Shown piece by piece: positions 1 through 6,810 of a DNA stretch of 17,898 nt (position 1 is its first letter; every line of letters begins with the position of its first letter). The notes under the pieces are model-generated. The model had not been told where the DNA came from, searched no databases, and was given only the letters and a program-made list of their open reading frames with translations. The stretch comes from an archaeon (lineage in GTDB: Archaea > Methanobacteriota > Methanobacteria > Methanobacteriales > Methanobacteriaceae), in assembly GCA_024409145.1 (NCBI GenBank), contig JAKSUF010000005.1:1-17898 (forward strand), written 5' to 3'. A program made the position numbers and the translations under genes.

Positions 1-571
1 ATTCTTTATTTTAAGCTTTTATTGTTTTTTTTATTTTTATTTTTATTATTGTTCTTTGTTACTTTGTTACTTTGATTTATGTTCTTATTTTGTATGTTGG
101 GTAATTTTAATAATTTTTTTATTCTTTTTATTCTTTTTTATGTCTTTAATTGTTATTTAAATGGTTTATTGTTCTTTTTTAATTATCTTATTTTCAGAAA
201 GTTTTATATATTTGTAAAAAATAAATTATTAATTACTTAATTTGATTATTTTACTATTCTTAAATTTTCAAATTGAGAATTGTTGAAATTTTAATATGAA
301 TTTCTATAAAACATAAACTAAAACTTTACAAATTATATTATTATGTATTTAATAATTTATTCTTATACTGAAATTAATTTTTTTTTAAATTAATTTTTTT
401 AAATTTTTGTTTAGTTTGGTTTTTTAGTTTTTATGTATATTGTAATTAATCAAGTATCTTTTGAGATATTTTATTAAAAATACATTTTCTAAGAAATTTA
501 TTTTATCTATGTTTTGTAGGTTTATATAAAGAGGTGAAACGATTTCGATTAAGAATAATGCATTAATTTTA
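1..571. other. Gene-free T-rich upstream region of the wall-binding protein gene
   Basis: No convincing gene is present. Positions 1 to about 180 are dominated by T runs, as expected for the transcription-termination zone of a gene lying before the window. Two TATA-box-like octamers TTTATATA occur at 203-210 and 521-528. The first would give the following gene a leader of over 300 bases. The second lies so close to the gene that transcription would start near 545-555, downstream of the GAGGTGA ribosome-binding-like motif at 531-537. Which one is used cannot be decided here. Confidence 0.5.
531..547 (+). promoter_or_regulatory. Ribosome binding site pointing to a non-ATG start at 542
   Basis: GAGGTGA at 531-537 matches the archaeal Shine-Dalgarno motif seen before other genes of this window. 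The in-frame codon at proper distance is ATT (542-544), not ATG, GTG or TTG. The next ATG in frame is 35 bases away at 572. Either ATT is used, or the true start has mutated and the downstream ATG serves. Confidence 0.5.
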
Positions 572-2830
572 ATGATTTTTGCAGTTTTATTAGTATCTAT
601 TGGTTCAGTATGTGCTGCAGATTTAAATGATTTTAATGCAAATTCAGTTGATGAATTTTTAAATAGTGGAGAAATCAGTGTTGATGGATCTGATGGTGTT
701 GTTTTAGACCATCAAAGTGATGTTGATTATTCTGTAGATAATAATTTGGATTCAAGTAATTATTCTGGTTCTTCAGATCCAGTTACTCTTAAAAGTAGTT
801 CTGAATCTTCTAAAGATATTTCTGTAGAATCTATTAAAGCATCAAATTATTCTTCTGAGGATATCTCAACAGATTCCTTTAATGCATCAAATTATTCTGC
901 TGCTACTGTTAATAATTCTTTAAACAACTCTGCCATTACTAGTATTTCTGCTTCAGCTACTAAGTATGTTACTCTTGGTGATGTGCTTAAGGTTTCTGGT
1001 GAGGTTAAGTCTTCTGTTGAAGCTAAGCATGTGTTGCCTTCTACTGTGAAGGTGGGTAATTATACTTTGAGTATTGCGGAGTATAGTTATTTGGCGTCTA
1101 AGGCTGTTGGTCTTATTAATAGTGGTAAGGCGGTTTCTACTAAGATGGCTGTTTTGTCTTTGAGTGGTAGGAATGAGACTTATGAGTTTAATCAGAATAT
1201 TTATAAGGCTGATTATGTGACTGTTGCTGGTAAGATTGTTAGTTTTATGGAGTCTAATAAGATTGCTCCTATTTATGTGTCTGTTAATTCTTCAAAGTTG
1301 GATTATAGGACTTATACTTATGGTTTTGCTAAGATTTTGAATTATTATAATTCTAATAGGGCTATGGCTAATTATTGTTACTTTAATAGTAGTGCTTATA
1401 ATTCTTCTGGTAATGTTACTAAGTATGTTACTCTTGGTGATGTGCTTAAGGTTTCTGGTGAGGTTAAGTCTTCTGTTGAAGCTAAGCATGTGTTGCCTTC
1501 TACTGTGAAGGTGGGTAATTATACTTTGAGTATTGCGGAGTATAGTTATTTGGCGTCTAAGGCTGTTGGTCTTATTAATAGTGGTAAGGCGGTTTCTACT
1601 AAGATGGCTGTTTTGTCTTTGAGTGGTAGGAATGAGACTTATGAGTTTAATCAGAATATTTATAAGGCTGATTATGTGACTGTTGCTGGTAAGATTGTTA
1701 GTTTTATGGAGTCTAATAAGATTGCTCCTATTTATGTGTCTGTTAATTCTTCAAAGTTGGATTATAGGACTTATACTTATGGTTTTGCTAAGATTTTGAA
1801 TTATTATAATTCTAATAGGGCTATGGCTAATTATTGTTACTTTAATAGTAGTGCTTATAATTCTTCTGGTAATGTTACTAAGTATGTTACTCTTGGAGAG
1901 TTACTTAATGCAGCGGTTTCTGTTAAGTCTTATGTTGAAGCTAATCAAGCTTTACCTAATACTGTAAAAGTTGGTAATTATACTTTAAATATTGGTGATT
2001 ACAGTTATTTAATATCTAAATCTATGGCATATCTCAATGCTAATAAATCTATGGATACTAAATTTAAGGTTGTTTCTTTAAAAAGTCCTAATGTACCTTA
2101 TACTGTTAAAAAAGATATTTATACTGCAGATTATTTGGACATGGCAAGTAGAATTTATAAGTATGTAGATAATAATAATAATGTACTTCCAGATTATGCT
2201 TCATCAGGTTCTTCAAAAGTAGACTTTAGAACTTTTACTTATGGATTTGCTAAAATTGCAGTTTTCTATAAAAATAATGGATATATGGCTAAGTTCTGTA
2301 CTTTTGATAGTTCTGTATTTAATTCTATTGATTATAAAAAAGGTATCAATGAAAAAAATAATATTACTAATCTTAAACCATACTTAACTCTTGATCCTAA
2401 ACAAGATAAATATGCTCAAAACACTAGTGCTCTTAGATCATTAGCTGCTTCATTAACTAAGAATTGTAAAACTGATAAAGAAAAAGCACTTGCTATATTT
2501 AATTATGTTAAAAATGATATAGATTATTCATTTTACTATGATAGTAAAGGCGCTTCTAATGCATATTCTACTAAAAAAGCTAATTGTTGTGATAAATCTA
2601 ATTTAATCACATCTTTATGTAGAATTTCTGGTATTCCTACTAGATACTGTCATGCAACTTGTAGTTTTAGAAGTGGTTTAGTTACTGGTCATGTTTGGGT
2701 TCAAATTCTTATTGGGGACACTTGGTATGTTGCAGATGCAACCAGTTCTTCTAATTCAATAGGAAATATTGCAAACTGGAATATTAATTCTATGACTAAT
2801 TTGAAACAGTATGTTTCTTTACCATTCTAA
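572..2830 (+). CDS. Secreted pseudomurein-binding-repeat protein with C-terminal transglutaminase-like (peptidase C71-like) domain
   Basis: Likely a cell-wall-associated enzyme that binds pseudomurein and cleaves or remodels its peptide cross-links. From the ATG at 572 it has 752 residues: a hydrophobic signal segment ending VCA (1-15), a Ser/Asn-rich stretch (about 20-128), then three 153-residue units (131-283, 284-436, 437 to about 590). Each unit holds two pseudomurein-binding-repeat-like halves, for example about 133-187 and 214-267. Units 1 and 2 are identical in DNA; unit 3 has diverged. The C-terminal domain (about 625-752) has a Cys-His-Asp triad, C672 (in NCCDKSNL), H707 (GHVW) and D722 (VADA), with the expected downstream GIPTRY. 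Many N-x-S/T sequons are present. This layout resembles viral PeiW/PeiP endoisopeptidases. The ATG at 572 has no ribosome binding site and leaves no basic n-region; in-frame ATT at 542, 4 bases after AGGTGA, would add ISIKNNALIL and complete a signal peptide. Enzymatic role is inferred. Confidence 0.88.
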   Translation: MIFAVLLVSIGSVCAADLNDFNANSVDEFLNSGEISVDGSDGVVLDHQSDVDYSVDNNLDSSNYSGSSDPVTLKSSSESSKDISVESIKASNYSSEDISTDSFNASNYSAATVNNSLNNSAITSISASATKYVTLGDVLKVSGEVKSSVEAKHVLPSTVKVGNYTLSIAEYSYLASKAVGLINSGKAVSTKMAVLSLSGRNETYEFNQNIYKADYVTVAGKIVSFMESNKIAPIYVSVNSSKLDYRTYTYGFAKILNYYNSNRAMANYCYFNSSAYNSSGNVTKYVTLGDVLKVSGEVKSSVEAKHVLPSTVKVGNYTLSIAEYSYLASKAVGLINSGKAVSTKMAVLSLSGRNETYEFNQNIYKADYVTVAGKIVSFMESNKIAPIYVSVNSSKLDYRTYTYGFAKILNYYNSNRAMANYCYFNSSAYNSSGNVTKYVTLGELLNAAVSVKSYVEANQALPNTVKVGNYTLNIGDYSYLISKSMAYLNANKSMDTKFKVVSLKSPNVPYTVKKDIYTADYLDMASRIYKYVDNNNNVLPDYASSGSSKVDFRTFTYGFAKIAVFYKNNGYMAKFCTFDSSVFNSIDYKKGINEKNNITNLKPYLTLDPKQDKYAQNTSALRSLAASLTKNCKTDKEKALAIFNYVKNDIDYSFYYDSKGASNAYSTKKANCCDKSNLITSLCRISGIPTRYCHATCSFRSGLVTGHVWVQILIGDTWYVADATSSSNSIGNIANWNINSMTNLKQYVSLPF
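958..1896 (+). repeat. Perfect tandem duplication, period 459 bp
   Basis: Bases 958-1437 are identical to 1417-1896 when read side by side, about 480 bases at an offset of 459, equal to 153 codons, so the reading frame is kept. Each unit encodes two pseudomurein-binding-repeat-like motifs. The third unit (from 1879) shares only its first 18 bases exactly and then diverges. All 13 lysines per duplicated unit are AAG, while flanking parts of the gene mostly use AAA. Confidence 0.95.
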
Positions 2831-2844
2831 TTTATTTAAAATAT

Positions 2845-2881
2845 AAAGTTGAGATATAATCTCACTTTTCTTTTTTTTTTT
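2845..2881 (+). terminator. Hairpin plus T-run terminator after the wall-binding protein gene
   Basis: Left arm 2845-2855 and right arm 2859-2869 pair around the loop ATA. The core TGAGAT/ATCTCA is perfect; beyond one mismatch, pairing continues with a G-T and three A-T pairs. It is followed by a run of 11 or more T from 2871. It starts 15 bases after the stop codon. Archaeal termination usually needs only the T-run, so the hairpin may add efficiency or protect the 3' end. Confidence 0.7.
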
Positions 2882-3017
2882 AATGTTATTTTTTTTTAAT
2901 TTTTTATTTTATTTTATCTTAACTATTGATCTATTATTTTGATTGTTTTTATATTGGATTTGTATTTTTTAGAGGAATATTTTATTTCATTTTATTTTGA
3001 TTGTTTTTATCATAAAT

Positions 3018-3025
3018 TTTATATA
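3018..3025 (+). promoter_or_regulatory. Probable TATA box of the DtxR-type regulator gene
   Basis: TTTATATA fits the archaeal TATA consensus. Transcription would begin near 3045-3050, about 65-70 bases before the ATG at 3115, placing the palindrome at 3063-3080 just downstream of the start. Confidence 0.5.
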
Positions 3026-3062
3026 CTTTTTTTTAGAAAGGTTTACATAATAAAACTTTTTT

Positions 3063-3080
3063 AGTGTCTATTTAGATACT
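3063..3080. promoter_or_regulatory. Candidate operator: 18-bp imperfect palindrome
   Basis: AGTGTCTATTTAGATACT consists of arms AGTGTCTA and TAGATACT around central TT; seven of eight arm positions are symmetric. It lies between the TATA box at 3018 and the regulator start at 3115. DtxR/MntR proteins bind palindromes of about this size, so autoregulation is a reasonable inference but not shown. Confidence 0.45.
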
Positions 3081-3114
3081 AATAAATATTAAATTTTAAT
3101 TAACTAATAATAGT

Positions 3115-3834
3115 ATGGTTATTATGTCATCTAAAACAATTAGTGAGAACATAGAAGAGTATTTAGAAGTTCTCTATAAATTTGGAAGTAAAACTGATTT
3201 TGTTTCAACAACAACTCTCTCTAAAGAGTTAGGTATTGCTCCAGGTAGTGTAACTCAAATGCTTAAAAAATTAGAAAATTTAGGTTATATTAATTATACT
3301 CCTTATAAAGGTGCTTTATTAACTGATGAAGGTATGAAAGTTTCTCAAAAAGTAACTAGAAAACATAGGATTCTTGAAAGATTCTTAAAAGATGTTTTAA
3401 AAATAAAAGAAGAAAATGTTCATACTCAAGCATGTGAAATGGAACATTCTTTGTCTGATGAAGCAGAACGTGCACTATGTCATATGTTGGATCATCCAGA
3501 TGTTTGTCCAGATAATCATTTGATTCCTGCATGCGATTTTGATTTCTATAACTGTGATGCTTGTAAAAATAATACTGAAGATATTGAAGAAATTGGTATT
3601 AGGTCTTCTAATCTTTTATCTATTTCTCAATTAAAAGAAAATGAATTTGGGGAAGTCTTGTTTATTCGAGGTAATGCTAGTTCATTTGCTAAAATTCTAT
3701 CTATTGGTATTGCTATTGGGAATAAAATTCAAATGAGAAGTTCTGATAATTCTTATGATATGTTAAATATTGATCTTGAAGGTAATCTTATTGAGATTGA
3801 TAAATCATTAGCTAATAATATTTATTTTTTATAG
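3115..3834 (+). CDS. DtxR/MntR-family metal-dependent transcriptional repressor
   Basis: A 239-residue DNA-binding regulator that should sense Fe2+ or Mn2+ and repress metal-uptake genes. It has an N-terminal winged helix (about 5-72), a metal-binding and dimerisation domain (about 73-150) and an SH3-like FeoA-type C-terminal domain (about 165-239). By family alignment, metal ligands fall on E15, E18, H84, C107, E110 and H111. The Cys at 107 is as in DtxR/IdeR rather than the Glu of MntR, so metal preference is uncertain. A cysteine-rich stretch (C131, C140, C147, C150) between the domains could hold another metal. No ribosome binding site precedes the ATG at 3115; the in-frame ATG at 3124 is an alternative. 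No transporter gene is adjacent, so targets probably lie elsewhere. Confidence 0.9.
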   Translation: MVIMSSKTISENIEEYLEVLYKFGSKTDFVSTTTLSKELGIAPGSVTQMLKKLENLGYINYTPYKGALLTDEGMKVSQKVTRKHRILERFLKDVLKIKEENVHTQACEMEHSLSDEAERALCHMLDHPDVCPDNHLIPACDFDFYNCDACKNNTEDIEEIGIRSSNLLSISQLKENEFGEVLFIRGNASSFAKILSIGIAIGNKIQMRSSDNSYDMLNIDLEGNLIEIDKSLANNIYFL

Positions 3835-3906
3835 ATTAATTAATTTTTAATAATTTTTAATATTTTTAATATTTATTATTTTAATTTTATAATTTAAGGT
3901 GTTTTA

Positions 3907-4422
3907 ATGCGTGCAGATTTATGTGATGAAACTGTAACAATAAAAATACAGAAAGGAAATAAAAAACCTATTTCCTTTAATCAAAAAAGTGGCTTTGGTA
4001 AGTTATCTGATGAAATGTTAGAACTTTCTATTATTGAAGCATGTTATTTGATGGAAAATGGCCGTATTGATATTTTTGAAAATGATGAGAAATGTGATAT
4101 TTCTTATATTTTTGATTTAATTAGAGAAAAAGACCTTTATGCTAAATATCTTGTTTATAAAGATTTAAAAAATAGAGGTTATATTATTAAAACTGGATTT
4201 AAGTATGGTTCAGAATTTAGACTTTATGAACGTGGTGGAGGTCCAGGTAAAGGACATTCTGATTATCTTGTAAAAGTTTTATATGAAAATTATGATGTTA
4301 GAGTATTAGACTTCTCAAGTTATGTTAGAGTAGCACATGGTGTTAATAAAAAACTTTTACTTGCTATCGTTGATGAAGATTTGGATATTACTTATTATAA
4401 TGTTGAATGGACTAGACCATAA
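3907..4422 (+). CDS. endA: tRNA-splicing endonuclease
   Basis: Cuts precursor tRNA (and rRNA) at bulge-helix-bulge sites to remove introns, leaving 2',3'-cyclic phosphate and 5'-OH ends. The 171-residue length fits the homotetrameric (alpha-4) type of Methanocaldococcus. The C-terminal catalytic domain is clear: YLVYKDLKNRGY (81-92), GSEFRLY with Y107, GHSDYLV with H117, and RVAHGVNKKLLLA with K148. These match the known Tyr-His-Lys triad, with the same 31-residue spacing from His to Lys as I recall for the M. jannaschii enzyme. The start follows AAGGTG at 3896-3901 by 5 bases. It lies 72 bases after the regulator gene, possibly co-transcribed. No intron-containing tRNA lies in the window. 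Confidence 0.95.
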   Translation: MRADLCDETVTIKIQKGNKKPISFNQKSGFGKLSDEMLELSIIEACYLMENGRIDIFENDEKCDISYIFDLIREKDLYAKYLVYKDLKNRGYIIKTGFKYGSEFRLYERGGGPGKGHSDYLVKVLYENYDVRVLDFSSYVRVAHGVNKKLLLAIVDEDLDITYYNVEWTRP

Positions 4423-4427
4423 TTTAG

Positions 4428-4494
4428 ATTAATTATTTTATTAATAAAATTTTATATTTTAAATTAATTATTTTATTAATAAAAATTTATATTC
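4428..4494. repeat. 35-bp-spaced direct repeat, each copy holding a 14-bp perfect palindrome
   Basis: Two near-identical blocks (about 4428-4458 and 4463-4493) lie between endA and trpS. Each contains TTTTATTAATAAAA, which is its own reverse complement (4436-4449 and 4471-4484). It could be a bidirectional hairpin at the end of endA or a protein-binding region before trpS. The AT-only composition raises the chance of coincidence for the palindrome, but not for the duplication. Confidence 0.7.
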
Positions 4495-4542
4495 ATTTAA
4501 TTGGTTTTAGGGTTGTTATTTTGATAAGTATTATGCTCTTTG

Positions 4543-4552
4543 TATAAAAATA
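4543..4552 (+). promoter_or_regulatory. Possible TATA box of trpS
   Basis: TATAAAAATA sits about 50-59 bases before the trpS ATG, giving a leader near 30 bases if used. TTTATATT at 4487-4494 is an alternative that would give a leader of about 90 bases. Both are weak calls in such AT-rich DNA. Confidence 0.35.
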
Positions 4553-4601
4553 TTGTATGTTTGTTTATTTTAATAAGTTATTTTATTTAAAAGGTGATTT
4601 T

Positions 4602-5693
4602 ATGATTGATCCATGGGCATCATTTGATTTAGATTATGATAAATTAGTAAATCAGTTTGGTATAAAAAAATTTTCAGATATATTGGGTGAGATAGATGAC
4701 CCTCTTCATTTAATGGAAAGAGGAGTTATTTTTGGACATAGGGACTTTGATAAAATTGTTCCTCATATTAATGGTAAAAAAGATTTTGCAGTTATGACTG
4801 GTATGATGCCTAGTGGACAAATGCACATTGGGCATAAAATGGTTATTGACCAACTTAAATGGTATTTTAAAAAAGGTGGTAAATTATCTTTATCTATTGC
4901 AGATATGGAAGCTTATGCTGCAAGAGGAATGAGTTTTAGTGAAGGTAAAAGAATAGCTATTGAAGAATATTTAACTAACTATATTGCATTAGGTCTTGAT
5001 TTAACTGATGATGATATTAATGTTTACTTACAATCTCAAAATAAAACTCTTAATGATTTAACTTTTAAATTAGCTAAAAAGGTTAATTTTAATAATTTGA
5101 ATGCTATTTATGGTTTTAATCAAAGTACAAATATGGCTCATTTATATGCTCCACTTGTACAAGTAGCTGATATTTTACTTCCACAAACTGAAGAATATGG
5201 TGGACCTAAACAAGTAGTTGTTCCTGTAGGTATTGACCAAGATCCTCATCTTAGACTAACTAGGGACATTGCTGCTAAATTAAATGAAGAATACGGGTTT
5301 ATAGCACCTGCTTCTACTTATCATAGATTCTTAACTGGTCTTACTGGGGATAAAATGTCTAGTAGTAAACCTAAAACTGCTATATACTTGAATGATACAC
5401 CTAAAAAGGCAGAGAAAAAGGTTAAATCTGCAAAAACTGGTGGAAGAGAAAGTTTAGAAGAACAAAAGGAATTAGGTGGTCAACCAGATTCTTGTGTTAT
5501 TTATGAAATGTTAGTATATCATTTAATTGATGATGATGAAGAACTTAAAAAGATTAGAGAAGAATGTTTAGATGGTACTCTTCTTTGTGGTCATTGTAAA
5601 GTTCATACTGCTGAGTTAATGAAAGACTTCTTTGAAGATTTAGAAACTAAAAAAGAAGAATCTTTAGAAATAGCTAATACTCTATTTGATTAG
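4602..5693 (+). CDS. trpS: Tryptophanyl-tRNA synthetase
   Basis: A class I aminoacyl-tRNA synthetase that activates tryptophan with ATP and charges tRNA-Trp. The start at 4602 is chosen over the in-frame ATG at 4557 because AAAGGTGA lies directly before it and MIDPWASFDLDY is a typical archaeal TrpRS N-terminus. The product has 363 residues. Signature motifs are PSGQMHIGHK (HIGH at 75-78) and DKMSSSK (KMSSS at 251-255), with VGIDQDPHLRLTRD between them. The C-terminal part ends with CGHCKVHTAELM and a helical segment, as in archaeal and eukaryotic TrpRS. It lies 179 bases after endA, with a repeat pair in between. No TRP-box-like operator was recognised. Confidence 0.96.
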   Translation: MIDPWASFDLDYDKLVNQFGIKKFSDILGEIDDPLHLMERGVIFGHRDFDKIVPHINGKKDFAVMTGMMPSGQMHIGHKMVIDQLKWYFKKGGKLSLSIADMEAYAARGMSFSEGKRIAIEEYLTNYIALGLDLTDDDINVYLQSQNKTLNDLTFKLAKKVNFNNLNAIYGFNQSTNMAHLYAPLVQVADILLPQTEEYGGPKQVVVPVGIDQDPHLRLTRDIAAKLNEEYGFIAPASTYHRFLTGLTGDKMSSSKPKTAIYLNDTPKKAEKKVKSAKTGGRESLEEQKELGGQPDSCVIYEMLVYHLIDDDEELKKIREECLDGTLLCGHCKVHTAELMKDFFEDLETKKEESLEIANTLFD

Positions 5694-5720
5694 CTATTTA
5701 ATTTTTTATCTATAAATTTA

Positions 5721-5805
5721 GTTGACTTCTTTTGTTGAGGTTTAATTATCTTCTTGGTGATGTTTAGTTAATTTCTTTTTAATGAAGTTTAGTTAACTAT
5801 TTTTT
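5721..5805. repeat. Degenerate tandem repeat of about 24 bp after trpS
   Basis: Three imperfect units end in GTTTA (5721-5744, 5745-5766, 5767-5791) and a partial fourth begins GTTAAC. Each has a cytosine-containing T-rich middle followed by a short purine-rich part. It lies 27 bases after the trpS stop and leads into T runs, so it may be part of the termination region. The rest of the spacer to 5923 shows only T- and A-rich sequence. Confidence 0.5.
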
Positions 5806-5923
5806 TTAATTTTTAATTTTTATCTTTATTTTTTATTTTAGTATCTATTATATAATAAAATGAGTAATTATTTCTTATAGTTTTAATTAATTAAATTTAT
5901 TTCTCTTTCTGTTGGTGATAAAT

Positions 5924-6586
5924 ATGGATTTTAAATATTATTTAAAAAAATTAATTAGTGAGTTAAAATCTGCTTTTATTGAGAATAAATACTTGTTATT
6001 ATTAAGTATTTTAATATTTGTTATTCCTATATTTATTGGGTATTTTGAGGCTTCTTCTCTTAAATCTATTATGGATCCTCTTGTAAATTCCTTTAAACAA
6101 AATATTAAAAATGGAACTACTTCTTTAACTTTTCTTTCATTATTTATGAATAATTTTAGAGTAAGTATTATGTTATTTGCAGGTTCTGCATTATTTGCTC
6201 TTTTTGGATTGTTTATATTGACTACTAATGGTCTATTTTTAGGGTATTTTGGTTCTGATATTCCACCTATAATTTATTTGGTCTTTATATTGCCTCATGG
6301 TATTTTTGAGATTCCTGCATTGATTATTTCTGCCCTTTCTGGATTCATAATATTATCATTTATTCTAAAATTTATTAAAGGAATTATATTTAAAAAGATG
6401 GATGATGAGGGTTCTAAGATGAATTTAATCTCTAAAGCTAAATATTCATTTAATGATAATTCTGTTAAATTAAAACAAGCTTTGATTTTATTTGTTTTAT
6501 CTACTGTTCTTTTAATTATTGCTGCATTTATTGAAGCTAATTTAACTAAACCTTTAGCTTTAGGCTTCTTATCTTTGTTTAGTTAA
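5924..6586 (+). CDS. SpoIIM-like (stage II sporulation protein M family) integral membrane protein
   Basis: A 220-residue hydrophobic protein with about five membrane segments (roughly 22-40, 80-100, 113-131, 132-152, 184-204). It has the HGIFEIPALIISALSG motif (125-140) characteristic of the SpoIIM/DUF95 family. In bacteria SpoIIM acts in peptidoglycan remodelling during engulfment; in archaea the role is unknown, and sporulation is not implied. The ATG at 5924 is chosen because GGTGAT (5914-5919) lies 4 bases before it; reading from TTG at 5912 would place the start over this site. A basic stretch, KKMDDEGSKMNLISKAK, lies between the last two segments. The gene stands alone between long spacers. 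Confidence 0.8.
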   Translation: MDFKYYLKKLISELKSAFIENKYLLLLSILIFVIPIFIGYFEASSLKSIMDPLVNSFKQNIKNGTTSLTFLSLFMNNFRVSIMLFAGSALFALFGLFILTTNGLFLGYFGSDIPPIIYLVFILPHGIFEIPALIISALSGFIILSFILKFIKGIIFKKMDDEGSKMNLISKAKYSFNDNSVKLKQALILFVLSTVLLIIAAFIEANLTKPLALGFLSLFS

Positions 6587-6600
6587 TTATTTTATTTTTT

Positions 6601-6700
6601 TATTTTATTCTTTTTTTGTTTGAATTAGTGTTTTCTACTTTTTTTATTTTATTCTTTTTTTGTTTGAATTAGTGTTTTCTACTTTTTTTATTTTTTAATT
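6601..6700. repeat. 44-bp tandem duplication in the T-rich region after the SpoIIM-like gene
   Basis: Bases 6601-6644 are repeated at 6645-6688, and the T-rich start of a third copy follows. Each copy contains a TTTTTTT run, a short mixed segment (GTTTGAATTAGTG) and a second T run. It starts 14 bases after the stop codon, so each copy can act as a T-run transcription terminator. The remaining spacer to 6810 holds AT-rich sequence with several TGTATA motifs and no gene. Confidence 0.85.
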
Positions 6701-6810
6701 GTCATTAATTTTTTATACTATTAAATGTATAATTATATGATGTATAGTAATTATATTGTGTATATTTGATGATTACTTAAATTTTATAGAAAAACATTTC
6801 AAGTGATATA

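Noticed and set aside
534..566. GTG-started 10-residue basic peptide (MKRFRLRIMH) overlapping the wall-binding protein start
   Set aside because: Too short to call a gene; the in-frame extension from 542 explains the signal peptide better. Kept only as a hint of a possible indel.
1292..1489. Short - strand open frame inside the wall-binding protein repeats
   Set aside because: Lies opposite coding repeats, has no ribosome binding site and no recognisable feature.
958..1896. Long direct repeats as a mobile element or CRISPR
   Set aside because: The repeats are in-frame coding units without spacers, terminal inverted repeats or a transposase.
4557..4601. N-terminal extension of trpS from the ATG at 4557
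   Set aside because: It would place the start before the clear ribosome binding site AAAGGTGA at 4590-4597 and adds residues not typical of archaeal TrpRS.
5924..6586. SpoIIM-like protein as evidence for sporulation
   Set aside because: The family is widespread in non-sporulating archaea and bacteria; only the family name is shared.
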